DNA from: an uncultured Flammeovirgaceae bacterium
GTDB taxonomy: Bacteria; Bacteroidota; Bacteroidia; Cytophagales; Cyclobacteriaceae
DNA: 64,000 bases
Direction: 5' to 3'
Assembly (NCBI GenBank): GCA_937883755.1
Contig: CAKZYA010000005.1
Location: 171,211 to 235,210, forward strand
Shown: positions 33,973 through 43,901 of the stretch, one piece after another
How the letters are laid out: each line of letters starts with the position of its first letter
How positions within the stretch are numbered: position 1 is the stretch's first letter
Translations under genes and position numbers: made by a program
The notes under the pieces: model-generated
The model's database searches: none
What the model was told of the DNA's origin: nothing
What the model saw: the letters and a program-made list of their open reading frames with translations, nothing else

Positions 33973-36855
33973 TTGAAAAGACTTTGCTTATCGCTAGGAA
34001 TTACCGTTTTAGGACTACTGATTGGGGTCGGTCGAGTGTGGGCTACCCACATTCGGGCTGGAGAGATTATCGTTGAGCGTCAGTCATGTCAGAATGATTT
34101 ATTCACTATTCGCATTATTGGTTACGAAGACACTGGATCCGATGTAGAGTTTGGTAACGGTATTCTGGATTTGGGTTTTGGTGAACCAATCGATGTTAGT
34201 ACCGAAAATGATTTTTTTACTCGGGAGGTCATCGATAACCAAAATCTGATTCGGGTAAGTGAGTTTGTATTGACTGATATTGCCTTTCCTGGTTCTAAAG
34301 AATATACCATTAGTTTCCGGGAATTTAACCGGAATGCGGATATTCTGAATATGACCAACTCGGTGAATACTCCCTTTTACATCGAGACTAAGATCAATAT
34401 TGATGCACTTCTCTGTAATAGCTCTCCCGTGCTTACCAACCCACCAGTAGAAGGTGCGGTGGTGGGACGGCGGTTTGTGCATAATCCGGGTGCAGTAGAT
34501 CCTGATGGTGATAGTCTCTCGTACAAATTAGTGGTGCCTAAGCAAGATGCGCCTAACGATAACTTTCCGGATGGAGTTCCGGTAGATGGCTACCGAGAAC
34601 CGCATATCTACGATCAGCAAACTGCCCCTGAAACCGCTACTACGCAAAATGATGTAAATGTACCATCTACGCTAACCCTTGACCCAGTTACCGGAGAATT
34701 AGTTTGGGATGCTCCTGCCTTACAAGGTGATGTAGGAAGCGTTAATGAATATAACGTGGCGTTCATCATTGAAGAGTGGCGACTGATTGAAGGAGAATGG
34801 GTGCTGTTGGGCTACGTGACCCGTGATATGCAGATACTGGTAGAAAATGCAGATAATGAACCGCCTACTTTAGAAGTTCCCGCCGACACTTGTATTGAAG
34901 CAGGAACGGTACTAGAGGCAGTCATCACCGGGGCTGACCCTGATGGAGATGATATTGCTTTTTCTGGCTTTGGGGAGGTTTTTGAGATATTAAATAGTCC
35001 CGCAACATTTTCACCTACTACTCGGCAATCTTCACCCGGTTCGGGTAATTTTCGCTGGGAAACCAATTGCGACCATGTGCGGGCTGGAGTGTATCAAGTG
35101 AATTTTAAAGTTACTGATGTTGATGCGGCTACTGGACCTCCGCTAGCGGAGTTTGGTATCTGGAATGTGACAGTGGTGGCTCCTGCCCCGCAGTTACTTT
35201 CGGCTCAGGCAGCCCCGGGTCGTTCGGTGGACCTTGATTGGGAACCCTACTCCTGCGGAAGTGTAGATGACGTTCGTATCCAAATCTGGCGAAAACCTGA
35301 TAGTACCGACTTTGTACCCGAAGACTGTCAGATAGGAATACCCGATGGTTTAGGTTATGAATTAGTAGCTGAGGTGGATCGCAGTGTGGTAAGCTATCTG
35401 GATCAGGGCTTGGAACCAGGTGTAAACTATTGTTATCGTCTAGTAGCTGTATTTCCCGACGGCGCGGAGAGCTACGCTTCTGAAGAATTTTGTGCCGAAA
35501 TGCAGGTTGATGCCCCGGTTATTACCAATGTGAGTGTAACTGCTACTGATGAAAATAATGGCGTTATTGAAGTGGCCTGGCGTTCACCCTTTGAGATTGA
35601 TCAAGCATTATTCCCTCCCCCTTACAGTTACCAGGTAGTACGGGGAACAGGTTTTGGCGAAAATGGATCAGAGGAAGTTATTTCGGGAGTCATTCCTGAT
35701 ACATCATTCGTTGACACTGGGCTGAATACCCTAAATGAGCCATTTTACTATAAGATCTACTTGTTTGATGCCAGTGGAGATCGTATTGACTCATCAGCTG
35801 TAGCCTCTTCAGTACGACTGGAACCAACTCCACTAGTAGGTAGCATTACCCTCGACTGGCAGGCAAATGTCCCTTGGTCAATAACTTCTACTGACTATCC
35901 CTATCATTACATTTATCGAAACCGGGTTGACCCTAATGACCCCGAAAGATTTGTTTTGATAGATAGTGCCAATGTAGTAGCAGATGGTTTACAGTATGTT
36001 GACGATGGTAGTACTACTGGCGAACCTTTGTCTGACGAACTAGAGTATTGTTACTATGTAGTAACTCAAGGAAGCTACGGAAACGAAGCCTTGAATCCTC
36101 CGTCTTTCATTAACCTTTCTCAGGTAGCCTGCGCTCAACCTAATGATACTATTCCGCCTTGTGAACCATTAGCAGTCGCCATATTAGATGGCTCAGCTGA
36201 AGAATGTCAGGCTAAAGTAGCAGGGCAACCTTGTGGATCAACTGACTTTTTCAACAATGTAACCTGGGATGCTAATATTGAAGAAGGGTGCGATAATGAT
36301 GTACGTTTTTATAATATCTATTTCTCAGCAGCAGGTGAGGCCGATAGTACTTTCAATCTGATAGGTACTAGCACAGATACATTCTTTGAACATACCGGAT
36401 TACGCTCTTTGGCGGGTTGTTATAGAATTTCTGCGGTGGATCGATCTGGAAACGAGAGCACAATAAGTCCGCCCATATGTGTAGAAAATTGCCCTAATTA
36501 TTTGTTACCCAACGTATTTACGCCTAATGGTGATGGTGATAACGATACCTTCCGCCCTCTAGGTGTGTCTAATCAGTCTGGTGCGGTCACTACCGAGGAA
36601 TGCCCACGATTTGTAAGGGATGTACGTATTCGTTTCTTTAATCGGTGGGGAAAAGAAGTGTATGCCTTTGAATCCAGTGGCACGGAAAACTCTATTAACA
36701 TTAATTGGGATGGGCGCACTGAATCTGGCGATTTAGTATCAGCGGGAGTCTATTATTATATTGCTGAAGTAGAGTTTATCACGTTAGATCCCGCGTTAAG
36801 CCAACAAACTATCAAAGGATGGGTTCATATAATGTATGAGCCAGAAGACCTATAA
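33973..36855 (+). CDS. Secreted fibronectin-type protein with gliding-motility/CHU C-terminal domain
   Basis: This 960-residue protein starts with TTG; the signal peptide begins right there (MKRLCLSLGITVLGLLIG, cleavage near VWA-THI) and no ATG is available. The body contains Ig/cadherin-like segments with PDGDxLSY and PDGDDI motifs and several fibronectin-III-like units (about 410-840). The last 90 residues hold LPNVFTPNGDGDNDTF and the FNRWGKEVY motif, the type B type IX sorting domain. Expected role is surface adhesion or a matrix. It overlaps the next gene by 20 bp. Confidence 0.88.
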   Translation: MKRLCLSLGITVLGLLIGVGRVWATHIRAGEIIVERQSCQNDLFTIRIIGYEDTGSDVEFGNGILDLGFGEPIDVSTENDFFTREVIDNQNLIRVSEFVLTDIAFPGSKEYTISFREFNRNADILNMTNSVNTPFYIETKINIDALLCNSSPVLTNPPVEGAVVGRRFVHNPGAVDPDGDSLSYKLVVPKQDAPNDNFPDGVPVDGYREPHIYDQQTAPETATTQNDVNVPSTLTLDPVTGELVWDAPALQGDVGSVNEYNVAFIIEEWRLIEGEWVLLGYVTRDMQILVENADNEPPTLEVPADTCIEAGTVLEAVITGADPDGDDIAFSGFGEVFEILNSPATFSPTTRQSSPGSGNFRWETNCDHVRAGVYQVNFKVTDVDAATGPPLAEFGIWNVTVVAPAPQLLSAQAAPGRSVDLDWEPYSCGSVDDVRIQIWRKPDSTDFVPEDCQIGIPDGLGYELVAEVDRSVVSYLDQGLEPGVNYCYRLVAVFPDGAESYASEEFCAEMQVDAPVITNVSVTATDENNGVIEVAWRSPFEIDQALFPPPYSYQVVRGTGFGENGSEEVISGVIPDTSFVDTGLNTLNEPFYYKIYLFDASGDRIDSSAVASSVRLEPTPLVGSITLDWQANVPWSITSTDYPYHYIYRNRVDPNDPERFVLIDSANVVADGLQYVDDGSTTGEPLSDELEYCYYVVTQGSYGNEALNPPSFINLSQVACAQPNDTIPPCEPLAVAILDGSAEECQAKVAGQPCGSTDFFNNVTWDANIEEGCDNDVRFYNIYFSAAGEADSTFNLIGTSTDTFFEHTGLRSLAGCYRISAVDRSGNESTISPPICVENCPNYLLPNVFTPNGDGDNDTFRPLGVSNQSGAVTTEECPRFVRDVRIRFFNRWGKEVYAFESSGTENSININWDGRTESGDLVSAGVYYYIAEVEFITLDPALSQQTIKGWVHIMYEPEDL

Positions 36856-37264
36856 GCCAGAATCTTCTTCAAAAGATATCGTTCTATTTGACGGCGTGTG
36901 TAATCTTTGCAACCACGCTGTCAATTTTATTATAGACCACGATCCATCGCAGCGGTTTATCTTTGCCTCACTTCAGTCGAATACCGGACGTAAACTACTT
37001 GAGGCGCGCCAACTTGACTCGCAATATTTAGATAGTTTGGTTCTCATTCGGGGTGAAAAACTGTATCTGAAAAGCACAGCTGCCCTACAAATTGCTCGTT
37101 ATCTATCAGGACTCTGGTCGGCTAGTTACATCTTCATACTTGTGCCATCTTTTATTCGTGACTTTTTTTACGATATTGTAGCCCGCTTCCGATACCGGAT
37201 TTTCGGACAAAGTAATCAATGTCGGGTTCCTACCCCCGAGTTAAAAGCACGATTTTTAGCATAA
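36836..37264 (+). CDS. DCC-family thiol-disulfide oxidoreductase (DUF393)
   Basis: This is 142 residues. The name-giving motif is FDGVCNLCNHAVNFIIDHD, with a CxxC pair in a thioredoxin-like fold. The middle (LKSTAALQIARYLSG) and the end (IFGQSNQCRVPT) match the family. It is cytoplasmic and the partner is unknown. It overlaps the preceding surface protein gene by 20 bp and precedes fabD by 13 bp, so the three may be cotranscribed. Confidence 0.9.
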   Translation: MSQKTYKPESSSKDIVLFDGVCNLCNHAVNFIIDHDPSQRFIFASLQSNTGRKLLEARQLDSQYLDSLVLIRGEKLYLKSTAALQIARYLSGLWSASYIFILVPSFIRDFFYDIVARFRYRIFGQSNQCRVPTPELKARFLA

Positions 37265-37277
37265 CCGCCGTCTATTT

Positions 37278-38159
37278 ATGAAACACGCTTATATTTTCCC
37301 CGGACAGGGAGCTCAATTCCCAGGTATGGGTAAAGAGTTATTTGAAAAGAGTACCCAGGCTCAAGAGTATTTTTATCAAGCCAATGAAATATTGGGCTTT
37401 TCAATTTCAGAAATTATGTTTGAAGGCTCTGACGAGGACTTGAAGCAAACTAAAGTAACCCAACCTGCAATATTTGTTCATTCAGTAGTACGGGCTCTGA
37501 TTCAGGAAGATTTTGCACCAGATATGGTAGCTGGACATTCTTTAGGTGAGTTTTCGGCCTTAGTTGCCAGTAAAGCATTAAGCTTTACGGATGGCTTATA
37601 TTTGGTATCTCAGCGGGCTCAGGCTATGCAGAAAGCATGCGAGTTGAGTCCATCGACTATGGCTGCCGTACTAGGCTTAGAAGATACAGTTGTGGAGGGT
37701 GTTTGTCGAGGTATAGAAAGCGAAGTAGTACTTCCGGCCAACTACAACTCCCCGGGGCAGATTGTGATCTCTGGCACGTATCTGGGGGTTGAGTTGGCAA
37801 CAGAAGCTCTGAAAGAAGCAGGGGCAAAGCGCGTTATTCCACTAGCAGTAGGTGGAGCATTTCATTCTCCGCTGATGCAGCCAGCTCAGGATGAATTAGA
37901 ACGAGCTATTCAGCAGACGGAGTTCAACAAAATTACCTGTCCCATCTATCAAAATGTGAACGGTCAGCCATCGATAGAAGTAGTAACAATCAAGAATAAC
38001 CTAGTAGACCAACTAACATCACCCGTAAGGTGGACCCAATCTGTTGCAAAAATGCTGAATGACGGAGCTACCCATTTCACTGAATGTGGTCCCGGACGGG
38101 TACTTCAAGGGCTCGTCAAAAAAGTGAGTCGTGATGTAGAGGTCAACGGTCTCAGTTAG
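37278..38159 (+). CDS. fabD: Malonyl-CoA:ACP transacylase
   Basis: This 293-residue enzyme loads malonyl groups onto acyl carrier protein for fatty-acid synthesis. It has the N-terminal FPGQGAQFPGMG motif, the nucleophile Ser88 in GHSLGEFSA and His196 in GGAFHSPLM. The length is normal. It ends 8 bp before the convergent small gene on the other strand. Confidence 0.96.
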   Translation: MKHAYIFPGQGAQFPGMGKELFEKSTQAQEYFYQANEILGFSISEIMFEGSDEDLKQTKVTQPAIFVHSVVRALIQEDFAPDMVAGHSLGEFSALVASKALSFTDGLYLVSQRAQAMQKACELSPSTMAAVLGLEDTVVEGVCRGIESEVVLPANYNSPGQIVISGTYLGVELATEALKEAGAKRVIPLAVGGAFHSPLMQPAQDELERAIQQTEFNKITCPIYQNVNGQPSIEVVTIKNNLVDQLTSPVRWTQSVAKMLNDGATHFTECGPGRVLQGLVKKVSRDVEVNGLS

Positions 38160-38167
38160 AGAGCTAC

Positions 38168-38392
38168 TCAATTCATATTTTTCTTAGACTTGTAGATTAA
38201 GTAATCCTTAGAAAAGGGAACCTCAATCTTCTGATGGTCAGAATCAGAAGGCTTAGCTTCCTGATGACTGTTTATCTGCTTATCAATTTCATTAATAAAT
38301 GACTTGATCCGGGTAATTTGCTCAGACAAAGACTTGTTATATTCCTTGAGTGCCTCAATTAGGTTGGTGGTTCGGTTGCCCTTATTTTCCAT
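38168..38392 (-). CDS. Small coiled-coil protein of unknown function
   Basis: I chose the ATG at 38392 (74 residues, MENKGNRTTNLIEALKEY). The longer frame to 38497 would translate the promoter region. The sequence is a charged amphipathic helix (KSLSEQITRIKSFINEIDKQI) with a basic end. No domain recognised. A perfect -7 box (38448-38455) lies 56 nt upstream, which supports a real gene. Confidence 0.5.
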   Translation of the reverse strand: MENKGNRTTNLIEALKEYNKSLSEQITRIKSFINEIDKQINSHQEAKPSDSDHQKIEVPFSKDYLIYKSKKNMN

Positions 38393-38447
38393 TTGTAGTA
38401 CTTTAAAAGTGAAATTCGATATATTTCTTACATCAGCAACGTTTGAA

Positions 38448-38455
38448 CAAAAATA
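38448..38455 (-). promoter_or_regulatory. -7 box TATTTTTG
   Basis: The minus strand carries TATTTTTG, an exact TAnnTTTG, 56 nt before the ATG at 38392; no -33 box is evident. The rest of 38393-38736 is AT-rich without a gene. It holds one short GC palindrome (GGCGCGAGCGCC, 38539-38550). Confidence 0.35.
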
Positions 38456-38736
38456 AACATAAAAACAGATAAATGCTATAATTTGTGTGAAAATCACAAA
38501 TAAAACGCATTTGAAATGGGTAAGGAAACAGAAAATTAGGCGCGAGCGCCTATATCCAAAGATAAATAGCCAATAAAAACTACATTAACTTGACTTTATG
38601 CTATTGAAGGTAAAGTATAGTTACCAATAAGCCAAACTTTTTCTCGATTAAAATAATAGAGGTCACTCAGTAATAACTCTGGTTAGGCGAGAATAGTGGG
38701 TTAGGGCTCTTTTTGGGCAGTATTAAGGTAATATTA

Positions 38737-39024
38737 TTAGTCAACTAAAGTAGATACAATCATTATCCACTCTTTTGCAAGCGGTTCGTCTGGCATAGGG
38801 CGGTTAGCTCGATTATACCAATACTGGGCATTAAAGCTATCACCTTCTACTCTATGGAGGTAGGCGTGCACCCATGCACTATTGGCATCATCTTCATCTT
38901 GAACTAACGCATGAGCTTTATCCCAGTTGTCTTTGGCGGCATACCATAAAGCTTGTAACGGTGTATCTATATGAGGTGGGACAGCAGGGTCTTGTAGGCT
39001 AGCTTGATACTCTTCTATATTCAT
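38737..39024 (-). CDS. Conserved small protein (about 95 residues)
   Basis: This 95-residue protein has the pattern TPLQALWYAAKDNWDKAHALVQDEDDANSAWVHAYLHRVEGDxxNAQYWYNRA. I recognise this as a widespread family of unknown function in Bacteroidota and Proteobacteria. The Trp/Ala/His-rich helices suggest a TPR-like two-helix fold. It is cytoplasmic, with no signal. It stands alone between longer spacers. Confidence 0.7.
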   Translation of the reverse strand: MNIEEYQASLQDPAVPPHIDTPLQALWYAAKDNWDKAHALVQDEDDANSAWVHAYLHRVEGDSFNAQYWYNRANRPMPDEPLAKEWIMIVSTLVD

Positions 39025-39233
39025 AGTGCTAGGTGGGTTATTCGTAACTTAAAGGTAAAGAAATAATACTGCTAGACTTACGCATAATTTCAATAAACTG
39101 CGGATGGCAATGAGGAAAGAGTCTGAATAGATAAACTAAGAACGAAAAAATATACTTAAAACTTCTTCTGAATGGTGACATTTCCTAAATTAGAGAAAAC
39201 CAATAATAAATTGTAACCTTTAAAACCAGCGCT

Positions 39234-39326
39234 ATGCTACACTCCACATTTTCTACCCCCAGCACTTCTAGATCAGGAGGCGGTGACCGACCTAAGCCTT
39301 CTAAGCCTAAAGAAGAAGATGACTAA
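39234..39326 (+). CDS. 30-residue peptide gene with its own terminator
   Basis: The ATG at 39234 opens 30 codons: a Ser/Thr-rich start (MLHSTFSTPSTSRS), a GGG turn, then DRPKPSKPKEEDD. Five nt after the stop lies a textbook intrinsic terminator in the same direction, which implies a transcript here. The gene is convergent with the TPR-CHAT gene and nearly touches its 3' end. It could be a small secreted or regulatory peptide or a CHAT substrate, or the transcript could be a non-coding RNA. I do not recognise it. Confidence 0.45.
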   Translation: MLHSTFSTPSTSRSGGGDRPKPSKPKEEDD

Positions 39327-39330
39327 CTAC

Positions 39331-39360
39331 GAAGCCAGCTATTTTGCTGGCTTTCTTTTT
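39331..39360 (+). terminator. Intrinsic terminator of the 30-residue gene
   Basis: AAGCCAGC and GCTGGCTT form an 8-bp stem with a TATTTT loop followed by TCTTTTT. It overlaps the last codon and stop (39339-39341) of the minus-strand CHAT gene. Read the other way there is no T-run, so it serves the plus strand. Confidence 0.85.
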
Positions 39361-42323
39361 CGTACCAATGCTAGCAAAAAATAGACGACACTAACCAAGA
39401 CAATAATAAAGCCTGCCAGATAAGTATCGCGATACTGTACAATAGGAGAAAATTCACCTTGAAGTACAAAAGCAGCCCAGTAACTTGGGTGAGCTTGGTA
39501 CTTATTAGCCCGATCAATGAATTGAAGCTTAGCCCTTTGTAGTGCTTGATCCACTCGGCTACCTTTCAACAGTGAACTATAGAGAGAGGGCATAATCCGG
39601 GCAGTAAATGCATCATTCACTTTCCAGAGGCTCATGATTACCGATGGGCAACCAGCGTAAGCAAATCCTCGCCCCATACTATAAACTCCTTCACCTACCT
39701 CCCAGCGCCCAATACCAGTTTCACAGGCACTTAGAACTGCTAGCTTAGTATTGGTTAATTGGAGGTCATACAGTTCAAATGAATGAAGTTCCCCATCATT
39801 AATTGAGTCGGAAGAAGCTGGGAAAAATAGAATGTTATTGCTAGCATTAGTAGAGTCGGCCAACCCATGAAGAGCAAGGTGTAGTATCTGATAATCTTCG
39901 GCGTGATGCTTAAAATGAGTCTCACTGGCTTGCGGACCGGCTAACAATTGGGCCGATGTGAGTCGTTCAATCGCTTTAATCTCTTTAAATGTTCCGGGTA
40001 ATGCGACTAGGCCAGAATGCTGAGTAGAAGCCATTTGGGAAAGCTGGTCAGTAAAACCGAAGGCTAGTAACCGAAAATAAGCGTTACTTTCCGAGGTGGA
40101 ACGTTGGGGGCTGAGCAGCACTTGAAGTGAAGGTGAGTACTGCACTGTACTACTACGGAGCAGGTAAGGAAGTTTCCGATAGTCAGGGTCATCAGTCATA
40201 GGAACCTCCTCAGTGAGCAGGGCTTCAACCGGAAGATAAGAAAGTGGGCCATCTGGAATTAAGGTTATTTGAGAGGGTAGCAATTGTTGCTCGGCAAAAG
40301 CAGGAGCCAAAAGTGTTTGGTAAACAGAATAAGCCTGAGTTAAGTAAGCTTGGGTTTCCTGCATAAAATCCTCAGAGGATGGGCCATCTTGCAACAGTTG
40401 CCGTAGTTGCTCAATCTGGCTCTCTAGCTCATCGCTAATTAGTACTCGGTAAAAACGAGTAGTATTTTTTGTTAAGCCTAGAGCGTAGACGTAATCGCCA
40501 CCCCAAAAAAATTCTATAATCTTTTGCGTTTGACCAGCTAATTGGTGCTGAATTTTTGACCAAGGTAGGGCGGGGGAAGCGTATTTTACTTGCACATAGC
40601 TAGGGTAGGCAGCAGCAAGTGTTTCTTGCAAACGAGTTTGGCGACGATGGAGGCTAAAACGCTTTTCCTGTAGTGAATCGAGCTTGGTTCGGTTTGGATA
40701 AGGATGCCGCCGTTCTTCAGTCATCTCACTAATAATTCGGGTGAGTTGAGTCTTAATGGTTCGTTCCTCCCGCTGAAGGCTATCCGAAACACCCAAGCTA
40801 CTTCGAGCTGCAACGTTGCGTAATACATCCCATAGAATCACTGCCTTACTACGCTCCATAAAATACAGTGCTTGCCGGACGTAGGCTTCATCCTGCGTAG
40901 CTTCGTACATTGAGTAACAACTCGCAATAGCCATTTCATACGAATATTTCTGATCTTCCAGTAATTGAAGCTGAGAGCTTTCGTACTCGTAAGAAACCCG
41001 GTGCAGATGCATGAGTGAGTCAGCCTTAGCAAAAGTGGTAATGGCTAAAGTAAGATCATCTAGCTGCTCGGACTGCTGATAGCGTTGATAGAGCAATTCG
41101 GCTTTTATATTCAGGGTGAGATAACTACGGGAGTAGTCTTGTAACTGCTGCCAGGTCGGATTAATTGCTATATCGTCTTCTAAAAACTCGGGTATCTCAG
41201 CAATCAGGGCTTGTTGCTGATAAAAAAGAGCTGAGTCAAATTGGTGTTGCTCCTGAAAATAACGAGTAAACCCTTCTAATGTCCGGGCAACTTCAGGGTG
41301 AGTATTCCCATAAAAGTCACGTTTTAGTTGTAAGGCTTGGGTTAAATACTGATATGCCGTAGTAAAATCACGGAGCCCGACATACGTATTTCCCAAGTAT
41401 TGATAACCATCAGCCTGATCGGCAGTGGCCTGAGGGCTTGGGTTTTGAGAAGCGATTTTCTGACCTTTTTCGAAATAAGGAATAGCTTCTGCATATTGTT
41501 CTTGGGTATCGTATAGTAATCCTAGGTTATTATAATAACGAGTAAGATCGGGGTTGTTATCTCCTCCTGATTCAATTCCTTGCTCAATAGCATTTTTGTA
41601 GGCTTCCGTTGCGGCAGTGTACTGTTGCAATTCATGGTAAATAGTCCCTAAGAGGGAGTAACAAACTTCTAGGTTAGAGCTCTGGGTTTCCCGGGCAATC
41701 TGAGTGGCTTGCTGGGCATAGTCAAGGGCAACGTAGAAATCACCCCGCTGCTGATGAACCGCCGCCAAATTGTATAGAAGTCGTAATAGAATCTTCTGTT
41801 TGTTACCTGAGAGCATTTGGAGGTAGCGTAGTGCTTTTTCGTAAAACTCTTCGGCCTCTTGGTAGTTCGCAAAATAATAGTTGTACTCGTCCGCGATCCC
41901 CTCATAAATCAGTACAAAATCTAATGTATCAGGACTAAACAGTATTGCTCGCTCGTAGTGATAGATTGCTGATTCAGGTTGTATTCGGCCACTGTAAGTC
42001 TTACCTAATTCGTAATGGGCTTTTGCCTTCAGGCTGCTATCTTGGGTATTTCGAATGGCATTGGTTAAATAGTTGGTAGCTTCAGCTAACTGGCCAAGAC
42101 GGCGGTATGCTCGTCCGGATATGTAGTATACCTGTGCTCTTCTTCCTGACTCTGAATATTCACTTGAAGCCACTTCAGCAACTAACACCACACTATCGTA
42201 CTGTTTTGCTTTAGAGTATTGTTGGACTTGTTCTAATAAATCAGTGGATACAATAGTCTGGGCCCCGGCAAACTGGGAAAATAGGTTAAGTAGTAGGTAC
42301 GCGGAGCAGATAATCCGGTTCAT
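39339..42323 (-). CDS. TPR-CHAT domain protein (caspase-like)
   Basis: This is 994 residues from the ATG at 42323 (MNRIICSAYLLLNLFSQFAGA), chosen because it gives a clean signal peptide. About ten tetratricopeptide repeats (30-380) and helical linkers lead to a CHAT domain (about 620-940). The predicted catalytic dyad is His819 in LHLALHG and Cys867 in LSACETG. A membrane helix near the C terminus (YLAGFIIVLVSVVYFLLALV) and a short basic tail suggest an inner-membrane protein with TPR and CHAT parts in the periplasm. The CHAT family are cysteine peptidases of the caspase clan. No CRISPR or gRAMP genes lie near, so this is not a craspase. Confidence 0.88.
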   Translation of the reverse strand: MNRIICSAYLLLNLFSQFAGAQTIVSTDLLEQVQQYSKAKQYDSVVLVAEVASSEYSESGRRAQVYYISGRAYRRLGQLAEATNYLTNAIRNTQDSSLKAKAHYELGKTYSGRIQPESAIYHYERAILFSPDTLDFVLIYEGIADEYNYYFANYQEAEEFYEKALRYLQMLSGNKQKILLRLLYNLAAVHQQRGDFYVALDYAQQATQIARETQSSNLEVCYSLLGTIYHELQQYTAATEAYKNAIEQGIESGGDNNPDLTRYYNNLGLLYDTQEQYAEAIPYFEKGQKIASQNPSPQATADQADGYQYLGNTYVGLRDFTTAYQYLTQALQLKRDFYGNTHPEVARTLEGFTRYFQEQHQFDSALFYQQQALIAEIPEFLEDDIAINPTWQQLQDYSRSYLTLNIKAELLYQRYQQSEQLDDLTLAITTFAKADSLMHLHRVSYEYESSQLQLLEDQKYSYEMAIASCYSMYEATQDEAYVRQALYFMERSKAVILWDVLRNVAARSSLGVSDSLQREERTIKTQLTRIISEMTEERRHPYPNRTKLDSLQEKRFSLHRRQTRLQETLAAAYPSYVQVKYASPALPWSKIQHQLAGQTQKIIEFFWGGDYVYALGLTKNTTRFYRVLISDELESQIEQLRQLLQDGPSSEDFMQETQAYLTQAYSVYQTLLAPAFAEQQLLPSQITLIPDGPLSYLPVEALLTEEVPMTDDPDYRKLPYLLRSSTVQYSPSLQVLLSPQRSTSESNAYFRLLAFGFTDQLSQMASTQHSGLVALPGTFKEIKAIERLTSAQLLAGPQASETHFKHHAEDYQILHLALHGLADSTNASNNILFFPASSDSINDGELHSFELYDLQLTNTKLAVLSACETGIGRWEVGEGVYSMGRGFAYAGCPSVIMSLWKVNDAFTARIMPSLYSSLLKGSRVDQALQRAKLQFIDRANKYQAHPSYWAAFVLQGEFSPIVQYRDTYLAGFIIVLVSVVYFLLALVRKRKPAK

Positions 42324-42655
42324 TAGCCAAAGATTAGCAAAATCTAGCATCATAAGAAGCATACTGTCAGGAAATATCCTAGTTCTGAAAATACTTTTGA
42401 GTTTTGAGTTGCAGGGTGTAGTTGTAAAGGTTTATTTTGAAGAAGTGAAGAAGTGAAGAAGTGAAGAAGGAAATCTGTCCCGGACGAGTTCTGGGAACCG
42501 GAGACTGGAACCAGTGTGCAGTGAACAATGGACAGAGAATGACCTATGACCAGTGACAATTAGCAATCAACAATTGAACCATCGAACAATTCACTCCGAT
42601 TTCACATCGGATTCTATCAATAGCAATCAGCAATTAACAATCAATTATTTAACCT
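42324..42655. other. Divergent region between CHAT gene and pgk, with degenerate repeats
   Basis: This 332-bp interval contains a possible promoter toward pgk (TTG at 42409, 21 nt, TATTTTGA at 42433). It also holds four copies of GAAGAAGT (42439-42470, the last with one change) and a long tract of 7-nt words such as CAATCAA and CAATTAA up to the pgk start. A CCGAT/ATCGG hairpin sits near 42597-42612. No gene is visible. Confidence 0.5.
42439..42470 (+). repeat. Octamer tandem repeat GAAGAAGT x4
   Basis: Four direct copies of an 8-bp unit, the last ending in G instead of T. It is short, but such tracts can change length by slippage. It sits directly after a promoter-like -7 box. Confidence 0.8.
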
Positions 42656-43846
42656 ATGAAAACCGTAGATGATATTAATTTTTCTGGTAAAAAAGCATTA
42701 GTTCGGGTCGATTTTAATGTGCCCCTAGATAAACAGTATAATATTACCGACAATACCCGAATGAGAGCGGCTGTGCCTACTCTTAAGAAGATTCTGAGCG
42801 ATGGTGGAGCAGCGATTCTAATGTCGCACTTAGGTCGTCCGAAAGAAGGGCCGGAAGAAAAATTTTCTTTGAAGCACTTAGTCATGCACCTTTCTGAATT
42901 GCTAGACGGAGCTTCTGTGCATTTTGCCAGCGACTGTGTAGGTGAAGAAGCCAAATCCAAAGCGGATGACCTACCTATGGGCGAAGTGCTGCTACTGGAA
43001 AATACCCGCTTCCATAAAGGGGAAACGAAAGGCGATGAAGAACTAGCTAAACAAATGGCTGAGTTGGGTGACGTTTATGTAAACGATGCATTCGGGTCGG
43101 CTCATCGAGCGCACTCTTCTACTACGGTAGTTGCCCAGTATTTTGACGAAAAAGCTAGTGGCTACGTGATGCAAGCCGAATTAGACAATGCCCAGAAGCT
43201 ACTGGAAAGTGCTGAACAACCCTACGTAGCCATCATGGGTGGGGCCAAAATATCGGATAAGATTGGGGTGATAGAGAACCTGCTGGACAAAGTAGACGAT
43301 TTGATTATTGGTGGAGGCATGAGTTATACCTTCTTCAAGGCAATGGGTGGAAAAATCGGAAGCTCATTAGTAGAAGAAGATAAGCTGGATTTAGCCAACG
43401 AACTTATTCAGAAGGCCAAAGCCAAAAGTGTTGACCTTCATTTACCCATCGACTCAGTAGTTGCTGATAAGTTTGACAATGAAGCCAATACAAAGGTAAC
43501 TAACAACCATGCCATTGAAGATGGCTGGATGGGATTGGATATTGGCCCTGAAGCCCGCCAGGTATTTGCTGATGTAATTACCCGTAGTAAAGCTATTCTC
43601 TGGAATGGCCCTATGGGTGTCTTTGAAATGGAAAACTTTGCCGAAGGCACCAAACAAATTGCCGAAGCGGTAGTACAAGCTACCAAGAAAGGAGCCTTCT
43701 CCCTTATTGGAGGAGGTGACTCAGCGGCAGCAGTCAACACCCTCGGCTACGGCGATGATGTGTCTTACGTATCTACCGGGGGCGGTGCGCTACTAGAATA
43801 TATGGAAGGTAAAGAACTCCCCGGTGTGAAAGCTCTTAATGAGTAA
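42656..43846 (+). CDS. pgk: Phosphoglycerate kinase
   Basis: This 396-residue glycolytic enzyme transfers phosphate from 1,3-bisphosphoglycerate to ADP. It has the N-terminal substrate site ([36 protein letters not shown]), hinge region [14 protein letters not shown] and the nucleotide-site GGGDSAAAV near the end. Length and motifs are normal. The leader is the degenerate 7-nt repeat tract. Confidence 0.98.
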   Translation: MKTVDDINFSGKKALVRVDFNVPLDKQYNITDNTRMRAAVPTLKKILSDGGAAILMSHLGRPKEGPEEKFSLKHLVMHLSELLDGASVHFASDCVGEEAKSKADDLPMGEVLLLENTRFHKGETKGDEELAKQMAELGDVYVNDAFGSAHRAHSSTTVVAQYFDEKASGYVMQAELDNAQKLLESAEQPYVAIMGGAKISDKIGVIENLLDKVDDLIIGGGMSYTFFKAMGGKIGSSLVEEDKLDLANELIQKAKAKSVDLHLPIDSVVADKFDNEANTKVTNNHAIEDGWMGLDIGPEARQVFADVITRSKAILWNGPMGVFEMENFAEGTKQIAEAVVQATKKGAFSLIGGGDSAAAVNTLGYGDDVSYVSTGGGALLEYMEGKELPGVKALNE

Positions 43847-43901
43847 TTACGATTCTCTAGAAAGATTTGTGGACTATCAGCCGTCGACCGTAGACTAACT
43901 C

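Noticed and set aside
39339..42323. Type III-E CRISPR-associated TPR-CHAT (craspase)
   Set aside because: There is no CRISPR array or gRAMP gene, and the protein has a signal peptide and a membrane anchor.
42439..42470. CRISPR array or long VNTR from GAAGAAGT units
   Set aside because: Only four direct 8-bp units without spacers; simple microsatellite.
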